Positions 1-4,581 of a stretch of DNA of 8,512 nt are shown in pieces. The notes beneath the pieces were generated by a model. That model was not told the origin of the DNA. It searched no databases and worked only from the letters and a program-made list of their open reading frames with translations. Source of the stretch: DASTCC01 sp035711465. Its GTDB lineage: Bacteria; Acidobacteriota; Vicinamibacteria; Vicinamibacterales; SCN-69-37. Position numbers and translations under genes: made by a program. Location: the NCBI GenBank assembly GCA_035711465.1, contig DASTCC010000355.1, forward strand, positions 1-8,512, given 5' to 3'. Within the stretch, counting starts at the first letter, position 1. Each line of letters starts with the position of its first letter.

Positions 1-1
1 C

Positions 2-820
2 GACGGCTGTACGTTCTTGGGGGCTTAGCGATGGCGTGAGGCAGCGCGCAATCCGGCCGCGCGTGATCTCCAGCGTCAACAGCGCTGCGCGGCCGCGCGA
101 GCTCCATTCGCCGTCGAGGATCGCGGTCGCCTGTAGTTGACGCCGCGAGCCGTTCGCCAGCGCTTCGACGATCGGCGCGGTGGCGGCGGCGATCGCCTGC
201 GGACCGGGCGGCCAGAGTTTGCGCAGCGCGTCGGAGATCGCGAGCAGCCGGTGCGCCGGGACGCGGTCGGCGACGAGCGAGCCGGCGGCGGTGGCCGCCG
301 ACCAGCCAATCACGAACGCCGGCGGCCGGCCGGCGACGGCGACCGCGACGTCGACGGCCGACGCGTTCAATTCCAGCGCGACCAGCCCGCGCACCGCGCC
401 CGGCAGCGCCGACGCCGCGGTGCCGACGAGCCGATCGACGGCGACGCCAAGCTCGGCCGCCGTCTTCTCCATCAGCCACGTCTGCGCCGGCCCGGCAAAC
501 ACGATCGGCGCCACCGTACCGGCGCGCACGAGCTTGCGCACGAGCGCCAGTCCCTCGTCGCCCTGCCACTCGCCGCCCTCGAAGCGATCGGCGATGACGA
601 TCACCGACGCGCCGCTCGCGCCGAGCGCGTCGCCGCTGCCGTCGAGTCGCGTGTCGAAGCTATCGATGGGTCCGGTCTGACGGATGTCGAGCGCCTTGCC
701 CGCCGCGACGCTGGCGCGATCGTCGATCAGCCGCACCTCGCGCACACGCTCGCGCTCCGCCAGCGCGTGCGCGATCGCACCGCCGATCGGACCGGCACCA
801 ACGATGGCGATCCTCGACAT
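2..820 (-). CDS. Malate/lactate dehydrogenase-fold protein, catalytically degenerate (3' end cut by window edge)
   Basis: The reading frame opens at an ATG at 820 and stays open to the left edge, giving 273 visible residues with no stop. The N-terminus is a Rossmann fold: GAGPIG at residues 8-13, then Asp33 at the end of the second strand, which fits NAD. Family landmarks of malate dehydrogenase follow in order: GKALDI (41-46), the GP-x3-FDTR region (50-58), a VGTA segment (132-135) and, near the end, the ILDGEW motif that matches the LDGEYG region of true enzymes. The length therefore fits a nearly complete family member. The expected catalytic residues are absent: the TNPVD Asn lies in AGPAQ (109-113), the LDSAR Asp and Arg fall in ALPGAVR (138-144), and the catalytic HGD histidine falls in GRPPA (164-168). 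The substrate-binding arginines after strand 4 are also missing. It may bind NAD(H) without dehydrogenase activity, or act on another substrate. It is divergent from the SDR gene. Confidence 0.78.
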   Translation of the reverse strand, partial: MSRIAIVGAGPIGGAIAHALAERERVREVRLIDDRASVAAGKALDIRQTGPIDSFDTRLDGSGDALGASGASVIVIADRFEGGEWQGDEGLALVRKLVRAGTVAPIVFAGPAQTWLMEKTAAELGVAVDRLVGTAASALPGAVRGLVALELNASAVDVAVAVAGRPPAFVIGWSAATAAGSLVADRVPAHRLLAISDALRKLWPPGPQAIAAATAPIVEALANGSRRQLQATAILDGEWSSRGRAALLTLEITRGRIARCLTPSLSPQERTAV

Positions 821-828
821 GAGACACG

Positions 829-835
829 TATTCTA
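829..835. promoter_or_regulatory. Candidate symmetric bidirectional -10 element between the MDH-like and SDR genes
   Basis: The 67-bp divergent spacer (821-887) contains TATTCTA. On the plus strand this reads TATTCT (829-834, 4 of 6 matches to TATAAT). On the minus strand it reads TAGAAT (835-830, 5 of 6). On the minus strand the hexamer ends 9 nt before the ATG at 820, so transcription would begin about 2 nt upstream of the start codon. No convincing -35 is visible on either side. Next to it, GTGAC (837-841) is followed by GTCAC at 847-851 and 856-860, a possible operator-like inverted repeat. Confidence 0.4.
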
Positions 836-873
836 GGTGACGGCGGGTCACGACGGTCACGTCAGGTATCGGC

Positions 874-881
874 GAGGGGGG
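874..881 (+). promoter_or_regulatory. Ribosome binding site that fixes the SDR start
   Basis: A purine run GAGGGGGG lies 6 nt before the GTG at 888. The upstream in-frame GTG at 837 has no such site and would add 17 residues with no counterpart in SDR N-termini. This supports 888 as the start. Confidence 0.7.
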
Positions 882-887
882 TGGTCA

Positions 888-1598
888 GTGCGGGCGATTG
901 TCACCGGCGGAAGCAGAGGAATCGGATTGGCCGTCGCCCGGGCGTTGCTGCGCGAGGGCGGTCAGGTCTTCATCACCGGTCGCGATCAAAGCCGGCTCGA
1001 CAACGCCGTGGCGACGCTCGCCGCCGAAGTGTCATCGAAGGATCGCATCGCCGCCGCCGTCGTCGACGTGCGCGATCGGCCGGCGGTCGATCGCCTGGTC
1101 GCCGACGTCGAGCGCCGCTTCGGCGGGCTCGACGCGCTCATCAACAACGCCGGCGTCGGCGTCTTCGAGGAAGTCGGGGCGATGAGCGACGCTGACTGGA
1201 GCCGCGTCATCGACACCAACTTGACCGGCGTCTTCTACTGCACGCGCGCCGCGATTCCGGCGATGAAGCGGGTCGGCGGCGGCTGGATCGTCAACGTCGC
1301 CAGCCTCGCCGGCAGGAACTACTTCCCGCGCGCCGCCGCCTACTGCGCGTCGAAGGCCGGCCTGATCGCCTTCAGCGAAGCGCTGATGCAGGAAGTGCGC
1401 GACGACAACATCCGCGTCACCGTCGTGATGCCCGGCTCGGTCGCCACCGGGTTCTCGGGCCACAGCGTCACCACGGACGACGACTGGAAGCTGTCCGCGG
1501 AGGACGTCGCGCTGGCCATCGTCGACGTCATGCGTCACCCGGCGAGGAGCCTCGCAAGCAAGGTCGAGATCAGGCCGTCGAAGCCGAAGAAGGGCTAG
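888..1598 (+). CDS. Classical short-chain dehydrogenase/reductase (SDR)
   Basis: A 236-residue NAD(P)H-dependent oxidoreductase of the classical SDR family, at the usual length. The cofactor motif TGGSRGIG is at residues 6-13. Gly-Arg at 31-32 after the second strand suggests NADP(H) preference. The structural NNAG motif is at 86-89 and the catalytic tetrad is Asn111, Ser139, Tyr152 and Lys156 (YCASK). The GTG at 888 was chosen because it sits just before the first beta strand and has a good ribosome binding site; GTG 837 is the alternative. The C-terminus with VEIRPSKPKK resembles SDRs annotated as 3-oxoacyl-ACP reductases or sepiapterin-reductase-like enzymes, but the substrate cannot be read from sequence. 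It is divergent from the MDH-like gene and converges on the dehydratase, with only 13 bp between the two stops. Confidence 0.93.
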   Translation: MRAIVTGGSRGIGLAVARALLREGGQVFITGRDQSRLDNAVATLAAEVSSKDRIAAAVVDVRDRPAVDRLVADVERRFGGLDALINNAGVGVFEEVGAMSDADWSRVIDTNLTGVFYCTRAAIPAMKRVGGGWIVNVASLAGRNYFPRAAAYCASKAGLIAFSEALMQEVRDDNIRVTVVMPGSVATGFSGHSVTTDDDWKLSAEDVALAIVDVMRHPARSLASKVEIRPSKPKKG

Positions 1599-1611
1599 CG
1601 CAACTCGACAG

Positions 1612-2595
1612 TCAAGCCGCGCCTGCCGAGCCGAGCACGGTCCGCAGTCGCGCCTCATCCACGTTCCTACCCGACAGCACCACGCCCACCCGCCGGCCGC
1701 GCATGTCGAGGCCGTTCAGAAGCGCGGCCACTCCCACCGCGCCGGCCCCTTCGACGACCAGGCGGTCGCGATAGACCAGGGACGACATCGCCGCCGCGAT
1801 CGCCGCTTCGTCGACCGCGGTCACCGAAGCGACCAGCGTCTGAACCATGCCGAACGTTCGTGACGCCGGATCCATGTTGCCGGCGAGCCCATCTGCCAAC
1901 GTCTCCCGCACCTCGACGACGACCGGACGGCCGGCGGCGAGCGCTGACGTGAACACCGGCGACGCTCCGGCTTCGGCGCCGTGAACCGCCACTGACGCGC
2001 GATGCGATCGCGCAGCGACGCCGATGCCAGCGATGAGGCCGCCGCCGCCGACGGGCACGACGATCGTGTCGAGCTCGGGACGATCCTCGAGCATCTCGAG
2101 ACCGACCGTGCCCGCGCCGGCGATCACCTCCTCGTCGTCGTACGGCGACACGAACGTCGCCCCGGTGCGCGCGGCCTCTTCGCGGGCGTCGTTCTCGGCG
2201 TCGTCGTAGCTCGGCCGATCGAGGACCTCGGCGCCGAGCGACGCGAGCCGGGCGCGTTTGGCGTGCGGCGCGGTCGCGGGCAGATAGATCCGCGTGCGCA
2301 GCCCGGCGCGCGAGGCCGCAGTCGCGAGCGCGAGGCCGTGATTGCCGGCCGAGGCAGTGAGGATCGCCGAGAGATCGGGACGCTGCTGACGAAGCCGCAT
2401 GACCGCGTTCAACGCGCCGCGGAACTTGAACGATCCGGTGATCTGGAGCGCCTCCACCTTGAGCCACACGTCCGCGCCGGTGCGCTCCGACAGATACGGC
2501 GAGTGCACGAGCGGCGTGCGAACGACGTGACTCGCGAGGCGCCTGGCGGCCTCGTGCACGTCGCCGATGCCGGGAATGCGGCGGGAGGCCGTCAC
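1612..2595 (-). CDS. Threonine/serine dehydratase, PLP fold-type II, no regulatory domain
   Basis: A 327-residue PLP enzyme of the threonine dehydratase / serine racemase group, expected to deaminate L-threonine or L-serine to 2-oxobutyrate or pyruvate. The PLP lysine is Lys57 in GSFKFRGA (54-61). The substrate/PLP loop SAGNHG is at 82-87, the phosphate-binding glycine loop GGGG at 183-186, and the EGAGA motif at 282-286. The ring-nitrogen loop reads SGRN (308-311), where many family members have SGGN. The protein ends soon after the catalytic domain, so there is no ACT-like domain for isoleucine feedback. This suggests a catabolic rather than biosynthetic type. The GTG start overlaps the TGA of the upstream receiver gene (GTGA, 2592-2595), which implies translational coupling. 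The frame stays open far upstream, but homology begins at this start. Serine racemase or a 3-hydroxyaspartate/ectoine-type lyase are alternatives. Confidence 0.9.
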   Translation of the reverse strand: MTASRRIPGIGDVHEAARRLASHVVRTPLVHSPYLSERTGADVWLKVEALQITGSFKFRGALNAVMRLRQQRPDLSAILTASAGNHGLALATAASRAGLRTRIYLPATAPHAKRARLASLGAEVLDRPSYDDAENDAREEAARTGATFVSPYDDEEVIAGAGTVGLEMLEDRPELDTIVVPVGGGGLIAGIGVAARSHRASVAVHGAEAGASPVFTSALAAGRPVVVEVRETLADGLAGNMDPASRTFGMVQTLVASVTAVDEAAIAAAMSSLVYRDRLVVEGAGAVGVAALLNGLDMRGRRVGVVLSGRNVDEARLRTVLGSAGAA

Positions 2596-2957
2596 GGCGC
2601 CGCCGGCCGATCCTCGGCCAGCATCTCGGCGAGCGCGGGGAAGAACGCCGATCGCGCGAGGACGACGTCGACGCCGGCTTCGCGCGCTTCCTTGATCAGG
2701 CCGGCGCTGGTGTGCCGGACGAACGCCGCCAGCCGGACCGGCCGCAGCGCCGGATCGGCGCGGATGGCGCGGACGAGCCCGATCGGATCGAGCGGCTCGC
2801 GATCGAGGTCGAGGATCACCAGCGCCGGCCGACCGCGGACGATGGCGTCGAGGGCGCCGCCGGGTTGCCGCACGAACGTCACGTCCCGGCCCGCCTGATC
2901 GGCGATCGCCCGGATCTTCGAGCTGAACAGCAGGTCGTCCACCACGGCGATGACCAT
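2592..2957 (-). CDS. Stand-alone CheY-like receiver domain, probably degenerate
   Basis: A 121-residue single-domain protein with the alternating alpha/beta pattern of a response regulator receiver and no output domain. The acidic pair is Asp7-Asp8 after strand 1. The candidate phosphorylation site is Asp50 in VILDLD (47-52), followed by an REPLD loop like the usual MP-x-MDG region. The switch Thr/Ser after strand 4 is not found at the expected place (the strand reads RLAAFVRH). The conserved Lys after strand 5 appears replaced by Arg in LARSAF. The phosphorylation site is thus present, but the signal relay is atypical. The ATG at 2957 was chosen because the longer frame upstream encodes nothing receiver-like and runs antisense into the hydrolase gene. 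It is the first gene of a coupled pair with the dehydratase. No partner kinase is nearby. Confidence 0.82.
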   Translation of the reverse strand: MVIAVVDDLLFSSKIRAIADQAGRDVTFVRQPGGALDAIVRGRPALVILDLDREPLDPIGLVRAIRADPALRPVRLAAFVRHTSAGLIKEAREAGVDVVLARSAFFPALAEMLAEDRPAAP

Positions 2958-2963
2958 GAAAGA

Positions 2964-2969
2964 ATGATA
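2964..2969 (-). promoter_or_regulatory. Candidate -10 hexamer for a leaderless receiver transcript
   Basis: On the minus strand TATCAT (5 of 6 matches to TATAAT) ends 6 nt before the receiver ATG at 2957. Initiation 7 nt downstream would fall on the A of the ATG. No Shine-Dalgarno sequence precedes the start. There is no recognisable -35 at 16-18 bp, and the upstream half would lie inside the divergent hydrolase gene. Confidence 0.35.
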
Positions 2970-2973
2970 TCCG

Positions 2974-3618
2974 GTGCAGATTCTGGTCGCTGCCGTTCCT
3001 CCGTTCATGAAGAACGGCTTCGTCGTCGCGTGCGAGGAGACGCGCGAAGCGGTGTTGATCGATCCCGGCGACGAAGTCCAGTTGCTGATCGACGCGATCC
3101 GCGAGCACACCCTGGCCGTTCGCCATATCCTGCTCACCCACGCGCACCTCGATCACGTCACCGGCGTCGGCCGCGCCAAGGCGGCGTTCGGCGTCGACGT
3201 CTGGCTGCATCGCGACGATCTCTTCCTTTACCAGCGCGCGCCCGACCAGGGCCGCATGTTCGGTCTCGACGTCGAGCCGCAGCCGCCGATCGACAGGTTC
3301 TACGAGGCGCAGGCATCGTTGACGTTCGGCCGCTACACGATCGATGTCCTGCATACGCCGGGACATTGTCCTGGCGGCGTCTGCCTGGCGATCGGCCGCC
3401 AACAATCGACGGCTCGCGAGTTGTTCGTCGGCGACACGCTGTTCGCCGGATCGATCGGCCGCACCGATTTGCCCGGCGGCGACTACGAGACGCTGATTCG
3501 CTCGATCCGGCAGGTGCTCTACGCATTTCCGGACGACACGCCGGTGCATTCGGGCCACGGTCCCGATACCACTATTGGCATCGAGCGCCGTACAAATCCG
3601 TATGTCGGCGGCGGCTGA
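2974..3618 (+). CDS. Metallo-beta-lactamase-fold hydrolase, glyoxalase II-like (YcbL/GloB type)
   Basis: A 214-residue cytosolic zinc hydrolase of the glyoxalase II branch of the metallo-beta-lactamase fold. These enzymes hydrolyse thioesters such as S-lactoylglutathione or related bacillithiol/CoA adducts. Metal ligands are in place: HAHLDH at 56-61, His131 in HTPGHCPGG, Asp154 in GDTLF, and His195 in SGHGPDTTIG. The C-terminal ERRTNPYV resembles the ER-x2-NP-[FY] ending of short GloB-like proteins. At about 210 residues it lacks the helical substrate domain of full-length GloB, as in YcbL. The GTG at 2974 gives the expected N-terminal strand before NGFVV; no later start preserves it. Only 16 bp separate this start from the divergent receiver ATG. 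The true substrate is unknown. Confidence 0.92.
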   Translation: MQILVAAVPPFMKNGFVVACEETREAVLIDPGDEVQLLIDAIREHTLAVRHILLTHAHLDHVTGVGRAKAAFGVDVWLHRDDLFLYQRAPDQGRMFGLDVEPQPPIDRFYEAQASLTFGRYTIDVLHTPGHCPGGVCLAIGRQQSTARELFVGDTLFAGSIGRTDLPGGDYETLIRSIRQVLYAFPDDTPVHSGHGPDTTIGIERRTNPYVGGG

Positions 3619-3653
3619 TCCGGTCGCTGTGCTCCAAGGGGGTTGCGGTCGAT

Positions 3654-3660
3654 AAGAGAG
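3654..3660 (+). promoter_or_regulatory. Ribosome binding site for the lipoprotein gene
   Basis: The purine run AAGAGAG lies 9 nt before the ATG at 3670. It favours this ATG over the in-frame TTG at 3643, which would add nine residues ahead of a normal signal-peptide n-region. Confidence 0.5.
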
Positions 3661-3669
3661 ACGACTCCC

Positions 3670-4248
3670 ATGCCACGCGCGATCGCATCCCTTCGGCCGG
3701 TTCTGGTCGTCGTGCTGCTCGTGATGGCGGGGGCCTGCCGCGTCTCGCGTGCAAGACTGAGCACGACGGAATTGCCATCGACGCTGCTCGTCCCCAGGGA
3801 CGCGTTCGACGTCGTCACGACCACGGCGAGCGACGGCAGCGTCCGCGCGGCGTACAAGGTGAGCGAGCAGTACCCGGCGACCAGGCTGATCGCGAGCGTG
3901 GAGAACGTGCTTCCGGCCGCGACGTGGACGCCGCTGGCGAAGGACTGGTTGAACCGGCGGCTCGACGCGAGCCACTCGGCCGGCTGGACGCAGTTCGCGG
4001 ACGCGACGAACCTCCCGCCGCGCTTCGTCCACCAGTGGCGCGGCCAGTGGCTCGACGCTTCCGGCAACGTCACCGCGTATCAGTTCCGCTACGAATCGCC
4101 GGCGCGACGCACGTCGGATCTGTCAGGGCCGCCGGAGAACCGCATCGTGCTGGTGACGGCGCTGTGGGCGCCCGCCCGCGTCGCGCTGCGGCTCATGGAC
4201 GGCAGCTACGCCGGTCAAACGCCGGGCGTCCCTCCGGCGACACGCTGA
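3670..4248 (+). CDS. Uncharacterised probable lipoprotein or secreted protein
   Basis: A 192-residue protein of unknown function. It begins with a short basic n-region (MPRAIASLR), a hydrophobic stretch (10-20) and a Cys at 23 in VMAGAC. This is close to a lipobox, although the -3 position is Ala rather than the usual Leu, so either a lipid anchor or a simple secretion signal is possible. The mature part is compact, with conserved-looking aromatic motifs: SAGWTQFADAT (103-113), VHQWRGQW (120-127) and GNVTAYQFRY (132-141). The wording resembles hypothetical proteins I recall from other bacteria, but I cannot name a family. Start chosen from the signal peptide and ribosome binding site. It lies 51 bp after the metallo-hydrolase on the same strand, so it may be cotranscribed, and it converges on the FHA gene with 3 bp between the stops. 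Confidence 0.8.
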   Translation: MPRAIASLRPVLVVVLLVMAGACRVSRARLSTTELPSTLLVPRDAFDVVTTTASDGSVRAAYKVSEQYPATRLIASVENVLPAATWTPLAKDWLNRRLDASHSAGWTQFADATNLPPRFVHQWRGQWLDASGNVTAYQFRYESPARRTSDLSGPPENRIVLVTALWAPARVALRLMDGSYAGQTPGVPPATR

Positions 4249-4263
4249 CGCTTACGCGTCGGC
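4244..4263. terminator. Hairpin at a convergent gene junction, possible bidirectional terminator
   Basis: GCTGACGC (4244-4251) pairs with GCGTCGGC (4256-4263) around a TTAC loop, giving 8 pairs including one T-G wobble. The stem contains the lipoprotein stop codon (4246-4248) and the loop starts with the reverse-strand stop of the FHA gene (4252-4254). There is no T-tract on either side, so it is not a canonical intrinsic terminator. Confidence 0.35.
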
Positions 4264-4548
4264 TCTGACCATGAACTCGACGCGGCCGACGGTGAGCTGA
4301 TCGCCCGCGCGCAGGATCGATCGCTCGACCTTGCGTCCGTTGACGAGGATGCCGTTGGTGCTGCCGAGATCCTCGACGATCAATTGATCCGATCGGTCCG
4401 CGGTCAGGCGGCAGTGCAGCCGCGAGACGAGCGCGGCGTCGAGGATGAAGTCGGCGCGCGGAGTCCGGCCGACGGTCTTGATGGTGCCTGGGGAAAGACG
4501 AAGCACCACTGGCGCCTCGTCGCCACTCTCGAGAACCCAACCTGTCAT
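4252..4548 (-). CDS. Stand-alone FHA domain protein
   Basis: A 98-residue protein that is essentially one forkhead-associated domain, a phosphothreonine-peptide recognition module. All signature positions are visible: Gly27-Arg28 in VGRTPRAD, Ser42-Arg43-x-His45 in SRLHC, STNG at 63-66, and Asn70-Gly71. These form the phosphopeptide-binding loops, so binding ability looks intact. There are no membrane segments, no signal peptide and no second domain. The ATG at 4548 sits just before the first strand. It lies 33 bp downstream of the alpha/beta hydrolase on the same strand and is probably cotranscribed. The domain would be cytosolic while the hydrolase is exported, so direct contact is unlikely. 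Its partner is presumably a Ser/Thr-kinase substrate encoded elsewhere. Confidence 0.93.
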   Translation of the reverse strand: MTGWVLESGDEAPVVLRLSPGTIKTVGRTPRADFILDAALVSRLHCRLTADRSDQLIVEDLGSTNGILVNGRKVERSILRAGDQLTVGRVEFMVRADA

Positions 4549-4581
4549 GCGCCGTCCCGTGAGTACGAAACCGCGCAGAGT

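Noticed and set aside
2..820. Assignment of the first gene as a ketopantoate reductase-like Rossmann protein
   Set aside because: The GKALDI, FDTR and LDGEW landmarks fit the malate/lactate dehydrogenase family much better.
837..887. Extended N-terminus of the SDR from GTG 837
   Set aside because: The extra 17 residues have no SDR counterpart and would cover the candidate promoter. The GTG at 888 has a good ribosome binding site.
137..1195. A 352-codon open frame on the plus strand
   Set aside because: It is antisense to the MDH-like gene and out of frame with the SDR gene, with Arg-rich shadow composition.
1612..4032. An 806-codon open frame on the minus strand
   Set aside because: Only its last 327 codons match a protein family (dehydratase). 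The upstream part crosses the receiver gene out of frame and runs antisense through the metallo-hydrolase, which has full catalytic motifs. It is an open shadow caused by high GC.
2712..4268. A 518-codon open frame on the plus strand
   Set aside because: It runs antisense to the receiver and out of frame through the metallo-hydrolase and lipoprotein genes, with no recognisable domain.
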